A stretch of DNA of 64,000 nt from positions 1,116,001 through 1,180,000 of the forward strand of contig JAYKXP010000004.1 in the NCBI GenBank assembly GCA_037176845.1, read 5' to 3'. The notes under the pieces are model-generated. The model saw only the letters and a list, made by a program, of their open reading frames with translations, was not told the DNA's origin and made no database searches. This document shows positions 23,086 through 36,064 of this stretch, in pieces. How positions within the stretch are numbered: the first letter of the stretch is position 1; each line of letters starts with the position of its first letter. Position numbers and translations under genes: made by a program. Source of the stretch: Paramarasmius palmivorus. Taxonomy: Eukaryota > Basidiomycota > Agaricomycetes > Agaricales > Marasmiaceae.

Positions 23086-25099
23086 TCAATGCTTCTTCCC
23101 GAGAGATTCCCGTATACTATGGACGCCAGATGGCTCCAGGACAACCTTGGAGCCATCGCATCGAGCTTTGCTAGCGAATTCTGAGCAAAGCTTCGTGATA
23201 TCGACATCCTGCTGGTGATTGTTAGTCTCGTGCGGCATATTCAATAACTCCAATACCAACCTTGAACTGTGGGTCTCGGGTGATACTTCTCCATGCTGTG
23301 AGGACTTCGATATTTTGGTCATTTTGCTCCGTCGACGGGAATCCTGAGCCACGTTGACAAGCCACCGATTTCAGTAATTGAGCTTCATGCATGTCGCCTG
23401 AAACGAATGGTGAAGGTTCTGTGACGCCCTCTAAACATTTTTCGTATGTATGTTTACCGTTGCTAGTGTTGGCCTGAGTGACAAAGGGAGAAGCACCTTC
23501 TGAAAGCATCCTTTGCCGCGCTTCTTCCCTTGTCTTCGGACAATCTTCGTGCCCAGCTTCTGACTCTGACGACGAGCCTTCGCGTGCACTGAACAGACTC
23601 ATGTCGGATGCATGCGATGCAGGCGATGACGAGGCTGAGGTAGGAGGTGACCGCATATTTGTGTGATGCACGACGGGGCTCATAGTAGAAGAGCTGAACG
23701 TTGATGCAGGCGAACCACGGATGAGTGCATCGACGTCCATCGGCTGCGTGGGGTTGAAGTAGCCTCCGAATAAGTCGTCTAATGTGCCAGCATCGCCACT
23801 CGATGACGGCCATTGGGTCAAAGAGTTGATGTCGAAATTGAACGAACTTTGGTCATTCGTATTCGTGGGCTGGGCTGGTGCCGGAGGTGGAGGAGACGGA
23901 TCAGAGAATGCGGATGCCAAGGAGAAATAGGCGGGATTGGTACTGAGTGTGGTGAGGTTGGAAGGATCCAACCACCCACCGCCACCGCTGTTGCTGTTCC
24001 CGGAACTGTTGTTGGAGCTGTTGTTCCCAAACCCGTAATCAATCCTGCTAGCGTTGTCCGTTGCCGTTTGCTGTGGAGTTTCATCCAGAAGGTTCAGGAC
24101 ACTGGGATTAAACGACATCATTGACGTCATGTCGAGTGGGTTGGTATAATTCGACGGGTCAGGGGCTGTATATGAGATTCGCGGGAGGGTAGAGAATGTG
24201 GAATTGTCGGAGAAGAAGTTCGGACTCTTGTCGGTTGCGGTGGGCGGGGCGGTAGAGGCTGCTGACTTGGGGACAGTAAATGTGAATGATTGGGACTGCT
24301 GCCGTAGAGCCATGTTCTCTGACTGCAAACGGGAAAGGAGATCTCGAAGGTTTTCGTTCTCGGTTGTGGTTGCCTCGTTCTTGGCCTCTAGTGCTGCCAC
24401 CTTATCTTCCAACTATGATGTAAAATATTAGAATTGAACGTTCTGATAATGGACCTGCAAATTACTCACGTCTCGGACATGCTTTTCTTTTCGTTCCCGA
24501 AATGCACGCTGTGCCGCACGATTCTGTTCCTTTCGCTTCAGCAGTCGGGTCTCATCCTGTAAAAAGGGACAATTAGTACCGATAGAGTAGGATAGATGTG
24601 TTCCTGAGTATACTCACACCTCCAGATCCAGAAGCCTTGCGTTTGGTTGTACCACCCTTTTTGTTATTCGCTGTAGAGCCCGGATATTTATAATGAGACA
24701 TGATCCAAACATGATATTAACCTGATACTACTCACCAGTATGTTGATTCTTCTGACTTGGACCCTCTTCGAAATCGTCATCGCTAGCCTTACGCTTCAAG
24801 GCTGACTCAGTCGGTTCGTCCATTCCTTCCGGACTCCGTTTGTTCCCATCGCTCTTGTTCGCATTTGGGGGACTTGGACTACTATCGTCGGATATTGGAC
24901 TAATGGTTGATGGCATTGAGAACTGCGACAGACTCTGGGGATTGACACCATCGCCAAATCCACTCAAAAACTGAGTTCCTTGGTTTGCGCCGGGAAATTG
25001 CTTTTGCAGAAGTGCGAGAAAGTCGTCGTCAGGAAGCTGAGAGAAGTTTGTTGCTTGACCAAGGTCGAATAAAGGCGTAATATCTGCGTACGACTCCAT
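23086..25099 (-). CDS. AP-1-like bZIP transcription factor (Yap1/Pap1 type)
   Basis: Redox-responsive nuclear transcription factor. It starts MESYADITPLFDLG at 25099, has a Ser/Pro/Asp-rich leader, and carries a bZIP about residues 140-200. The basic region is ETRLLKRKEQNRAAQRAFRE, including the NRAAQRAFR signature of fungal AP-1 factors, followed by a leucine zipper (LEDKVAALEAKN onward). A long Ser/Asn/Pro-rich middle follows. Cysteines fall in two clusters, as in Yap1/Pap1. One cluster holds GHEDCPKTREEARQRM and TYEKCLEGV, and the end holds LLKSVACQRGSGF and ITKLCSEFASKARCDGSK. In Yap1 such cysteines form disulfides that mask the export signal under peroxide stress. Introns lie near 24415-24470, 24556-24618, 24672-24735 and 23214-23262. 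The stop is TGA at 23086-23088. Family assignment is strong; the exact yeast orthologue is not settled. Confidence 0.93.
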
Positions 25100-25787
25100 T
25101 GGTATTATTGAGTAAGCGTCGGGGCAGTACGGGGCGTCTTGGGGACTCTGTCAGCACAGTCGCGCTCGCCGACGCAGTCAGCGATGATGAAGGGAAGAGC
25201 AAAAGAGTCGAATGTTCTGATACCGACAGTTACATTACTCAGCACATTCCAGATTTTGGAAATAATTATTTAATTTTCCAAGTCACGCTTCGGATGCTAG
25301 CCGTTGACTCCGCCACAGCGACGCGCGTCCCGGCATTTCGTCGGACCCTCTTAGCAGACCAAATCAAGACTTATCCGCGAAACAGAAACTTAACATGCTG
25401 TGCAGCCTGGTTCTGTCTTTCCAAGTACATCTTTGAATTCGCCGAACGGCCAACAGGATTGAACCTGCAAAGAGTGATATTGAATATCTCAAGGGATCCG
25501 TTCATCCCCGTCTATCTCTTTAAAAACGGGGATGCTCCGAAGTCATATTCAATGTTAAGCGCGCATCCTCTGAGTCGTTTTTCACGGAACCGCAAGCTAC
25601 TTTCGGTCTGACAAAGATTCCGGTGTAGTAGTAGTACCTGTACAGGGAGTTGGTATCGATGTGACAGCAAACATTATAAAGTAGCAGTAGGGATAGAATC
25701 AGAAGCGAATGGACGGGACAAACGACAGGAACCAGCTGGAGAACGGAGGCGGTAGAAGAGATAGGCGATGTTGTGCTTGAATGAACG
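25100..25787. other. Intergenic region, bZIP promoter and Erf4 3' side
   Basis: Upstream region of the bZIP gene. It contains a 170-codon + strand frame without stop (25099-25611) that opens with TTG and has no recognisable domain. I treat it as probably non-coding and discuss it among the findings. Confidence 0.4.
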
Positions 25788-27097
25788 TCACTGAGAAAGC
25801 ATTCAGTAACATCAGAACCCAAATGGCATCTTGACTTACATAGTATTCAATCTCGAGCTAGCGAGAAAAGCGCTGAACATAGTAAATAGCGAAGCGACGA
25901 AATGACTCACGAATAAGAAGGCGACTTTCCGTGGCCAAAGAAGATTCAACCCCACAGGGTTAAAAAGCTCCGAGTTGAGCTCCCTGAATAGCTGTTCTAG
26001 TTTTTCCATCTCCTGCGATGTTTATCAGGGAAGAGATGCCTTTGACAAACCACCGCCTACTCACCTTCTCGTAATGAGGACGGATAAATAACCTCGTCAG
26101 TTGGAGTGACAAAACAGCCAAGATGTTGTCAAGCATCGACCATCGCAGACTATGTGCTGATATCAGGCGCTCATTAATGGCGTTGATGGACTCCAAAAAT
26201 TGCGTGGGCGTTATCTAGGGCATTCAATAGTATCAATTGCTCAAGACATGAGGCAACGGTCCACTCACGCGCCCCTCTAATTCTAACGGGTATATCGGAG
26301 CAAACTGTATCAACTCTCCTCCAGTATAATCCCGCTCCACCCTTAGGACCTCTCGAGGATGATGAACACCAATTTGACCAACAGGAGGTGTGCCATATGC
26401 TGACCCAGGTGGCGGTGGTCCGAAGTAATATGATGATTTGGGAATGAGGGATCGGCTACGCCTTTCGAAGAGATGAGTGGAATAATTCATTCTGATAAGA
26501 AAAAAACGGGGCTCACGCAGAATTCTGAAGAACACTGAAGTTGTTCGACTTGAGCGTACCGAACGGGTTTGGGAGTTTCTGGCCATTTTGGGGTGGAGGG
26601 TCTACCAGATCCCAAGGTTGAGGCGTGGGTGGTGAACGAGTAGTGTCGATGCGAAGTTCTGAATTAGGACGTGGGGAAGTTGTTTTTTCGCCTGGAATGC
26701 GAAGGCGCCCATTGGAGTCAATGACCGAGTCACCACCATCTGAATAATTGTCCGTAGCCGGGTGTATGTCGAGAATGTCTTGTTCAGTATTAGTTTGTCG
26801 CAGGGGATCCTCCCAATCACGGTCGTCGCCAAGGTCTTTCTCAGACCTCGGGCTAGGAACCAAAATATCCAAGGCTTCAACCACTCTACTTTCTCCGGTA
26901 TTGCTTCTTGTCAACGGCGGACTGGGAAGTACATCGTGTTGAGGAATTGTGATAGGGTTCTTTGAATCTTCACCTTCTCCGCTCCTCGACGATTCTCCTT
27001 CCTGTGTAATGTTCGTTTCCGCCGCAGACACTTGAGCAAAATTCTCCAAAGAGTGACTCTGAGTTGTAGGATCGGTAGAGGATAGAGCTGAGGTCAT
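25788..27097 (-). CDS. ERF4: Erf4-domain protein, subunit of the Ras palmitoyltransferase
   Basis: Predicted subunit that partners the DHHC enzyme Erf2 to palmitoylate Ras at the endoplasmic reticulum or Golgi membrane. The N-terminal half is disordered, rich in Ser, Pro, Asp and Glu (MTSALSSTDPTTQSHSLENF onward). The Erf4/Golgin-A7 domain fills the C-terminal half, with SSYYFGPPPPGSAYG, VGQIGVHHPREVLRVERDYT, YPLELEGR, ITPTQFLESINAIN, HYEKEMEKLEQL and NPVGLNLLWPRKVAFLFLEI. Exons join in phase, and the last splice ends the protein EIEYY with the TGA at 25788-25790. The ATG at 27097 was chosen because the frame upstream opens only with GTG at 27271. An additional 5' exon near 27330 (MPSRERRLVGD) is possible, but I could not place it in phase. 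Confidence 0.9.
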
Positions 27098-27900
27098 GAC
27101 ATGGAAGCTGAGCTCAAGTACTGGAGCAAGTCGAATGGCAGCCTGCAGCGCAGACCGCAAGTGGACAATGCCGACGGCGTCAGAATACCCACGTGGCCTC
27201 TGCGGCGCTGTTGAAGATTTGTCAGTCTTTCTCAGGCTGAGATTTCGCACTCTTCGCTGACTTACAATCACTTACGGTCGTTCGTCTTGTGTTCGTCTTT
27301 GGTCACCCACAAGTCTTCTTTCACGGCTAGGCATATCACCGAGCTCAGATCCCACTTCTTGGACTTCACGTTTCTGGCAACCCACGCCACACTCTACGTT
27401 TGGGTGAAAGTCGCTGTCGGACTCTCCCGAACGCTGGGATCTCCCTGATTGCGTTCTATCCTATACAATTTGATCCAATTGGGCTCTGTGGTACTGTCAC
27501 TCAATGGAAGCCAAAAAAGACACCCGGTGACCGGATGCGGTATCCTTACAGCCTAAGCGTGTTTTCCCACTTCGAAGAACAGTCTGGACAGAAACCTTTT
27601 CCTGGTGCTGTCAGCGATAATTACAGACTACATCATCCGTATCTCAGATCAACGGTTCCTGTTCCATATGTCCTGCTTCATCTCCTCGGATAGAAGATGT
27701 GCTATTCCTGTATTCGATTCCGACAACATGTCAAACGGTCTACGGAGGGATCACCTGTGGTTCTTACTTCTCACCATCATTGTAATAAAGCCTTCCTTTT
27801 GCCTTCTCAGAACTTGCGCTGTTACTGCTGCCGTCTGACGGTGATGACTTCGGACAAATTTGTCCCAAGTAGGTTTGGAGCTTAGCTGTGGCCACGATGG
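27098..27900. other. Upstream region of the Erf4 gene
   Basis: Promoter side of the Erf4 gene. Short frames such as 27605-27838 on the + strand have no domain or clear start. A good donor (GTAAGTGATT) on the minus strand near 27280 may mark a 5'-untranslated intron of the Erf4 gene. Confidence 0.4.
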
Positions 27901-28240
27901 ATCAACGCGGTTCCGCCAGGCCTGGTTCAGAAACCTATTCTCGTTTACCTATGGTCAAGTGATGAAGACTAGATATCCTCTGAACCACTTGGTGCGTGCT
28001 TCTGAATCACAGGGCGAGTGCTTCTCAATGTACTCAGTCAACGTCCGTGCTGACACGGTGTCCGAGGTACGTACCTGTTCCTGGGTCACTAACTAATCTG
28101 ATAGATACAGATGTGGCTGCGCGCGATGTGGAATGCCTTACAAACAGTTCGAGTCGATGATCAACTGTTGCAAATGTTGGTGTGTCGAGCGTGCTACGTT
28201 CCTTTTCGAGTCCTGACCTCACGCATGTATAGCCTTTGAT
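27901..28240 (+). CDS. Possible small unknown gene, two exons visible
   Basis: On the + strand a coding-like frame reads SFTYGQVMKTRYPLNHLVRA through VNVRADTVSE. A well-formed intron (GTACGTACC, branch-like CTAAC, end GATAG, about 28069-28105) follows. The frame then continues in phase as IQMWLRAMWNALQTVRVDDQ. The frame ends soon after, either with or without one more short intron. The start is not fixed; an ATG in frame lies at 27961. No family is recognised. The clean splice join is the only reason for listing it. Confidence 0.28.
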
Positions 28241-29677
28241 CTGTTAGGTTGCATTAGAGTTTCAATTCTCATGCCAATCACCTCACCTCCGATTGCGCAG
28301 TTTTACCATTGGCATTAAGTTAAAGTACCGTCGTCTCGGATTCGACTCGTCATGCATTCTTGCACCGGTGCCTTCCGACTCGTACTATCTCCGCAATCGT
28401 CACGAAGTGACTTCTCATTCTTTGCTCTTTACTCTCACCGGGTAATATCAGACTGTCTCGTCCTCGGTGATAGGTGTCCCTACTATATCTGGATCACCTT
28501 CCAGTCTACGTTTACTACTTTCTTTGGCGGACTGGCTGTCAAACGCCATTGCTATGGCTCAACCGTGCGTCACGGTAAACGTCGAGCGCAGTACTGTGGC
28601 CTCTTGGCTTCTCGTTCTTTCGGGTAGGAAGCATTCTGTGCAATTTCGGTTTCCGCGAAACCTCACCGTCATCACTGCACCGTCAAGCACCCCTATACAA
28701 GGCACCCAACCCCAATCCCGAAATGCCGACGGTGACATGATCATGCCTCGAATAGGTCAGTGATGAATTTTCCAGAATCTCGATAATAATCCCACCCTGT
28801 CAGTTCACAGCTTTGCCCTGTGAACCGGTCGGTCGGACTGTGTAAATAACACATACATCAGGCGACGACCCTTCTTAAAGTTCCCAACTGCATGTGAGTG
28901 TTCAGAACATTCACCTCCCGAACTACGCACGGCTATGGAGCCACAGACCTGTACATCGGCCATCCCCGATTATTACTATTGCCATGCAATGACATATCTT
29001 TCGGGGCCCACAGCTACTGCAGATCACCCGCGTGTCCATTTAAAATGCATCAAATACGCGGATGCGGACGAAGACGTACGTGGTCATGGCATGGAACCAA
29101 AACGGCCAGCCCTTTCAAATCACAATTGATATGACAACGGGATCGCGATACAATCGCAGGTAACAAATTGTGCAAAAGTTGAAATTCGCCCAATTTGCCA
29201 TTCCGAGCGAGAGCGATGAGACGGACACGTGAAATCAACGGGTCGGATGGATAGCTTCTAGTTGCGGAATGGAGAGGAGGCGCCAGATCATCAGCCTAAC
29301 TTGACATGGAACTTATCCAAGTCGTTGTACTTTGAAAACAATTCGAGTTCCGAGTTTAGAAGTTCTTCAATTGCGATTGACAAAACAAGGACTTTATGAA
29401 CAAAAGATACAAAGACATGCTACACTTGTTGAGAAAACTTTCGAATAAAATAAGCGATCTTCAGACGGAGAACGAACAAGAGAAAACGAGAACAAGAGTG
29501 GGAGGTAAGAATGAAGTAAACTAAACATGGTTATTGAAACAGCGTGGTATGTAGTGTTCTATGGGGGATAAGTCATATCGTAAACGGCATACTGTGTCAT
29601 AAGTGCAGGCATACGGTAAATGCAAGGAGTCCACGTGTAGAGACAGCGACAGCGACAGAAGAACAGAAACTCAACAA
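28241..29677. other. Intergenic region with coding-like fragments
   Basis: Several + strand stretches look coding (for example GVPTISGSPSSLRLLLSLAD near 28470 and EPQTCTSAIPDYYYCHAMTY near 28935) but compete in different frames and lack clear ends. They may be remnants of a lost gene or chance. The last part is the 3' side of the Ssn6 gene. Confidence 0.3.
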
Positions 29678-32600
29678 TCAGTCCTTTTTCTCAGCGTTCG
29701 GCGAACCAGATGCACCATCTCGACTGTTCTTCGGACTCGGCGTTGTCCTCTCGTTACCACCTCTTGACTTGGGCGGCGAGTCAACAGTCATACGCTTATC
29801 ATCCTCACGGTCGTCTGCCGGCGAACCTGCCGTCAAAGTCGGAGACAAGGTCGCAATGGGCGGCAGATTCATCCCTTCCCGTTCGCGCTCGCGAGAACCT
29901 GAGGCAAGACCTACAGGTCGAGGATGTGGAGGTAGAATACCTCCAAGCCCACCGCCGGACACAGGCGAGGCTTCAGGACTGCGAGAGTTGGGTCCAGCTG
30001 AGGTCGGTTGTTGTCGGAAGGGAATAGGTGATGGACGAGTTGAAGAACCTTGAATAGGTGTACGTCTTCCATTCGAGCTGCGGTCGTTACCACCAGAACC
30101 GGGAGGTGTAGGAGTAGATAGACGTCGTTTAGCGCCAGCTCGTTTGTTACTGTCCTCGTCGAGACTACGATCAGGTGATAATGCACGTTTGAGGGAGTGA
30201 GGTGACGCGGACGCCATCGTGAACGAACGTGTAGAGGAAACCGAGTCACGATGTGAAGGTGGATGAGGTCGCTCGTGTGGAGAGCCCATCACGACATCCC
30301 GATCCCTCGACGAACCTCCTGCAGATGCCAGCGACATCAACGTGTCCGCAACGCCTTCATCATAATCCTCATCGACAACTCTCGACGGTGGTCGTGGCGT
30401 ATGCCCATTAGCCGAATGCGACGACGTCGATGCAGCAGAGGGTGAACCCGACTTGGTGTACCCACGACCTGAGTCATCCTTACCATTCCTCTTCGAAGAA
30501 CGTTTTGATGACTTTGACCCAGGTGGATTGGGAGTGTTAGCCGTAGAGGGAACAGAAGGCTCTTTGGGCGCACCATTGCCATTACCGTTTCGTCTTCTTG
30601 ATTTACTACTTTCTGGAAGAGGAGACTCGGAATTACGAGTGAAGGGAGGTGGCGGAGGTGCTTGAGAAATCAACCGTGCTGAGGAAGAGCCAGAGTCACG
30701 GCGAATGGCCTCTGGATGTGGCACGTACTCCCTGTCTCTCACTTCACGCAGTTCTCGAATATCTCTATCCACGATCCTGTCATAGTCGCGGTCGACGCGG
30801 CTATCGTTTCTTGGGTCAAACCTTCTCGTGATCTCTGGTGGTGGTGGCGGTGAAGACACACGACTGTGGTGAGATGAAGGCGGCTTGCTTTCCCAAATTC
30901 GATGCCCGGGCCTTGGACTAGGTTCCACAGGACTATGCCTTGGCGGCGTCCTGTCTCGAGGAGGATAGAACGAACCCCCTGGACCTGACGTGGGGTAGTC
31001 ACGTCGCGACCGTTCCCAATCTCTACTGTCGCGATGATCACCAGTAGGTGGTCGCCATGGACCATCGTCTGTGTGAGGGGCAGCCGAGTACTGACGAGGT
31101 GATCTGGCGATCATCGATTGTCCGGGGCCGATTCTGGAAGTTGGGAAAGGAGGAGGCGGTGAACGGCCTCGAGGGAGAGCAGATGGCGGGCCAGGAGGAG
31201 AAATGCTTCGAGAGCTTGGTCGACCGTGACCGCGAGTAAAGTATGAGTCGTGGTGAGGTCGAGAAGGAGCGTCGCGCTCATCTGCAGAAGGATGATGGAG
31301 AAGAAGGCTACTCGGTAGTGGTTGACGATCTTGAGAATAATCTCTCGTGTGAGTACGAGGAGGAAGAGGACGATCAACATCCATTGGCGCAAGCGGGGTA
31401 TGAGGTGGATGGTGGCGGTTCTCGTCAATGATGACTGGTGGAGGTGGACCGCCGCGGAATGGACCTGGCGGTGAGCGAGTAGCACTGTTGGACTGTCCGG
31501 CTGACGGTGGCGGAAGAGAAATCTCATTGTTAGGTCCTCTAGAATCGGTTCGGAATGAAGCGCGCTGATTTGGCGGCTGGAGGAGAAGTGGCGGACCCGA
31601 CAAGGCCGACAAGCCAGGTGGCGGTACAACAGCAGATGCGTAAGCTGTCGGATGGACGTCTTGAGGCCCAGGCGCTGCTGGTAATTGACCACCTGTAGCT
31701 TGAGCCTGCTTGAGAAGTTGTAGCCTAGATGAGATGACATGGTTTCCGGGGTCGAGCTCAGAAGCACGTGCATAGGCATCAATGGCGTCGGAAATCTGAT
31801 TATTGCATGATTCATAAAGGCTGCCCAAGTCGAACCACACTTCAGAAATGTAAGGATTGATGCGGATAGCACGGGAGTATGCATCAAGGGCATCTCGGAA
31901 CTGATTGATCTGGAAGTAGAGAACTCCGATTGAGCACCAGAAGGTGGGGTTGCGCCCGTCACGATAGACTGCTTGTTGATAAGCTTCGTAAGCCTTGTTG
32001 TACTTTTGGCCCGCCATGTAAGCGCGTCCCAAAAGGTACCAGCTTTGGGCATCCGAAGAGTCTAACCAAGTAAATTAAAGTCAGCGGCTATAGGCTATAC
32101 TCAGTTGCGTAACGCTTACCTGCTTCGAGACTCTTGGTCAAATACTGAATAGCGAGATCTTGATTCTGGAACGAAGAGCCGTCTTGATGGTATAACCAGC
32201 CGAGTTGCTGTAAGACTTTAGCGTGGCTTGGGTTGTCGGCAACGACGCGCTCGTAAGCGTCTTTAGCTCGAACATGCTACAGAAGCACGAACGTAAGATT
32301 AAAGTGAAAGAGAATCAACTGATGAACTACTCACATCCTTTTGCTGTTCATACACATGTCCGATCTGGAACCATATGTCGGCATGAGCCAACGGGCTGGG
32401 AGGATTGCGGAGGATGCGATCAAAGCAGACGAGAGACTCTTCATACTTTCCCTGCTGCTTGTAGATGATGCCAAGACGGAATAGGATCTCGTTGGCTTTA
32501 TCAAAATCTAGATCTTACACAATGAGTACGGTGAATGTGCAGTGAGAAAAAGAAGACGAGGAAGAGGTACCTTTATCCATCCTTAAAACAGAGGAGAAAG

Positions 32601-33423
32601 CTTCTTCGGCATGGTCGAGAGAACCATAACGGTCGTAGAGAATACCGATGCCATACCACAACTTTGGATCCTCACGAGGATTAGGCAACAGGTAAAGGGC
32701 CTGTTGATAGGCAGAATAGGCCTTTTGCAGATCATCCTGCATCAAATAACAATGACCTAATGAAACAACATAAGATGATTGGGACGGAGAAAATGATTGA
32801 CAGATGACTTACCGAGAGCACTCCATACTTCGCCGTTCTCTTCCTGGAGACTTAGCACACGCTGGAAGAATTCGATAGCCTAAAAAGGAAGTGTCAACAA
32901 GACGTCATTGGGACCGGCGGAAAGAAAATAAAAAAAGCACCTTTGGATAATTCTCTTTGATCCGAGCAATGCCTGCGACTTGAGTAAGTCCGGACAGGGA
33001 CATCGGATTATGCCGTAGCGCATTTTCGTAGGCTGACAGCGCGTGTTCTAGGTCGCCCATTTGCTCCGCGACCCTTCCTGATGGAAATAAGGCAAATTAA
33101 TCAAGACAAGAAGAGTGAGAAACAGGACCAAGTTACGGACCTATCAGAAGCCACGTCTGCTCGTTGGCTGTGTTGAGCTTCTGAATCATGGATGGTGGAG
33201 GGGCGACACCATTTGGGGCAGAGGTGGTGACTGCGGTGGGCGATACCAAGTGATTGGTACCGTTGGAAAGAGGTGGAGGCGGCGGTGCTGATGGTGGTAA
33301 AGACGAAGAACCATTTGGGTGAGGGGGATGGGGGATATGTGAATGAACAGCAGACGATGAGGAAGGGGGGTCGTGCATTCTAATGTCCCTATCTGAGGAA
33401 CGAGGGAGATGGCGAAGAGACAT
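29678..33423 (-). CDS. SSN6: Ssn6/Cyc8-type TPR co-repressor
   Basis: Nuclear general co-repressor that works with Tup1. It starts MSLRHLPRSSDRDIRMHDPP at 33423; the frame further upstream opens only with TTG. A Ser/Pro/His-rich leader is followed by about ten tetratricopeptide repeats (roughly residues 85-450). Examples are WLLIGRVAEQMGDLEHALSA, VWSALGHCYLMQDDLQKAYS, LWYGIGILYDRYGSLDHAEE, WYLLGRAYMAGQKYNKAYEA, FWCSIGVLYFQINQFRDALD and VWFDLGSLYESCNNQISDAI. The remaining long C-terminus is disordered, rich in Pro, Ser, Arg, Gly and Asp, with many SPPP and RD motifs, and ends AEKKD with the TGA at 29678-29680. About seven introns fall in the TPR part, while the tail is one exon of over 2 kb. 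The TPR number and order match Cyc8/Ssn6 closely. Confidence 0.95.
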
Positions 33424-34847
33424 GATGTCTCTTATTGGGGGAAGGGGCAAGGGGAAATGGAAGGGGCGTGTGAGGAAGGGCGGAAAGCTATCTCGAGTTG
33501 CGGGGTTGAGGTATAAATATGAATCATTGAATAATCATTGAAACCCTTTTTCAAACCCTTTTCTTGTCAACGGTGGCGATCAATGGAATTAGATCTCGGA
33601 AGTGGTTGGTAACGAGAAGCGAGCACTGGTGCCCAGAGCTGAGGCGCAAAAGAGGCACGCGGTCTGATTTCGCGTGGCTGCCGTTCAGGGCAACTTAAAT
33701 AGCTTAATCCCACGGATCCCCCTCGGAAGAATTACGCCGATTTAGGTCTAATCTAATCGCACTAGATTATCATGCCCGATGATGTGCATACAGATATGTT
33801 ATATACCAATTCGCTTCCATTGAAATGCATATATCCATACATACTGTCAGGACAACCCGTAGGATGTCCATAGCACAACAGTAGGACTACCGAATGATAC
33901 GGACAGCATATAACAGCAACACAGCGCCAACAGCAATACATCTTTTCTGTTCAACGGACATCAACGCGCTACGCCCTCGCTTGAATTGTCTTCGCTTGGG
34001 ACATCGATCAGAAGGTGACCTACAAGGGATCATAGTAAACAAATGGGTTCATCCAAAGCGATTGATGGCACTTGTACCAATTCCGCATGAAACATCATCG
34101 GCCCGGTGTTCAGGGTCCTCTTTTCGGTTATTTTTCTGTGGCGAATCAAGAAGTACGTTTGTTTGAATGATGGGAAGCAGATCGGGCATGATTTCTCGGT
34201 GGTTGTACTCTGACATATGGACCTTGCAAGATATTCTATTTCAGAGCGCTGTTCACGTCAAAATCTGACGTCGTGGGAACTGGAACAGAGAAATCACAAT
34301 TCAATACGGCAAGTAACAGCTTGTTGCAGAGATGAGACCCCACAGAATAGGGTGTTTGATATTTCTTTTTGGCCATGCCCATGAGTAATCTCCACTTACC
34401 ACAACTGCGGGAGCGGACTCGGTCGTCGGTCGGAATAGTGTTGCGCAGCTGCTGCCGCAACTCCTGAAGGAAAAAAAGAAATCTTTTTGATTCAAATTTC
34501 AATCAATTTGACGACTGACGACACGATAGGAGGATTACACACATCTGTGCAATACATTCATCCTTCTCCTGGCAGGTGGGCGTAGAGGGGAACTCACTTC
34601 TCCTAGACGCCTTTGAACATTCCATTCCGCCCGGCCTTTATCGGTATCGCGTACCGAACCAGTGCAAGCCAACAGTCTACAACAGTTGTTGCAAAGTTGT
34701 TGGACCTGTCGATCGATCTGCTCGGAGGCGAACCCTTTGCGGCAAAGGCTTTGCCTCGGCAAATTCAAACTCCGATTCAATATACCTTTGGCTAGCTGCC
34801 ACGCAGCGACACACCATTGACGACGACAACAGCAACTGTTCGAAATC
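33424..34847. other. Divergent promoter region between Ssn6 and SERF-like genes
   Basis: About 1.4 kb without a supported gene. Several overlapping 60-100 codon frames near 34540-34850 on both strands have no domain. Probably the promoters and 5' leaders of the two divergent genes. Confidence 0.5.
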
Positions 34848-35190
34848 ATGACTCGTGAGTGTATTCTACACTTTCTCGCGATAATCAGGACGAATAAGAG
34901 TCGACTGACTGCTAGCTCTTTGCTCTCGTATCGATGAACATGTAATTTAGGCGGAAATCAGAGAGAACAAGACCGTCTTAAAGCGCAAAAGAAGGCTGCC
35001 GGACAAAAGAAACCCAAAGAGTCTGCGAGTACGCTGGCAAAAAGGAAAGAAGCGTACGTTTTTCATTGTCTATCTGCCTTTGTCATTCTGCTCACTCTCG
35101 TTTAGTGACGCTGAAGCCCTTCGAGCCAAACAGAAGAAGAAGGAAGAAGAGAAAGCCACTGCGTCTACCTCTGAGGGAACGAAAAAATGA
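34848..35190 (+). CDS. SERF-like (4F5 family) small basic protein
   Basis: A 64-residue protein in three exons, 34848-34854, 34951-35053 and 35106-35190. Joining them gives MTRGNQREQDRLKAQKKAAG and ends STSEGTKK with TGA at 35188-35190. The start block TRGNQRE-D---A-KK and the Lys/Glu/Ala-rich helix are the signature of the SERF/4F5 family. These small nucleic-acid-binding proteins are known in animals for promoting amyloid formation; their normal role in fungi is poorly known. The first exon holds only seven coding bases (ATGACTC), so the gene is easily missed by frame scanning. The introns are 96 and 52 bases long. Confidence 0.9.
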
Positions 35191-36060
35191 CCTCAATGAT
35201 TCCTCCTGACAGTACAGGAGGTCCAAAGACGTAGATGACGACGACGGACGATCACTTTTTTTTCTTCTGCACTGCTTTTACTTGTATTCCTGGGTTTCGT
35301 CGTGAATCTGAAATCTGCTGCTACTCCTTAATCGATGTGCGGGACTGTTAGAGTGTCTGATCGATCATATGTGCAACAAAAGGTCCCCTTACGATTATAC
35401 GCCTCCGTTGGTGGATTCTAATGCCACCGGCTCAAAAGGACAAACGTGATTTCCCCTCTGACTCCTCGCACACCCCTAAATTGACGCTTCGCACCTTTGC
35501 CATGAATCGATCTATGTTTTTAGTGTGTTCGCTAGCACTATCATAGATCTCACTCCCAATTTTGATTTGTGGCGTTCCCCCACATAGTCCACTCTAGCCC
35601 TGCACGGCACCCAACATTCACCGTTTTGTCGCTTCCTCCGCTCATTTCACAACTAGTCTGATGCTCTTTGACAGAAAGCTGTCTTGGTCTCGTCTATCAG
35701 GGTAGAACCGATATCGATATTAAACGTATTAAACCCACGTTCATATATCATGTTTGCTTAAATGTATGTTTACAGCACAATCTAGTTACATTCCTCGAGC
35801 GTCGGAACTGCCTGATGGGCACGACGAGAAAGCGAAGTCGAGCCCACCAATCGGGATTTTAGGGCCTGTTTAGCGGGTTTGTGGGTGGCTTCTGAAGATC
35901 AAGAATCAGGTCCTTGACATTGTCGTATGACCACTACCACAGCAAGGGTTTCCCGTTCCATGACGTGGCTGTATACGAGAGAATTCTTTTCCTCTCTTGG
36001 ACCTGTGGACGGAGAGAGGCTCAGCTGGCTCAGGTCGAGCTTCTCAGTCAACCGTGTCCG
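35191..36060. other. Intergenic region after the SERF-like gene
   Basis: 3' side of the SERF-like gene. Only short frames; nothing recognised. Confidence 0.5.
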
Positions 36061-36064
36061 TGCG

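Noticed and set aside
29544..30053. 169-codon + strand frame
   Set aside because: It is antisense to the 3' end of the Ssn6 tail. It opens in non-coding sequence and has no domain.
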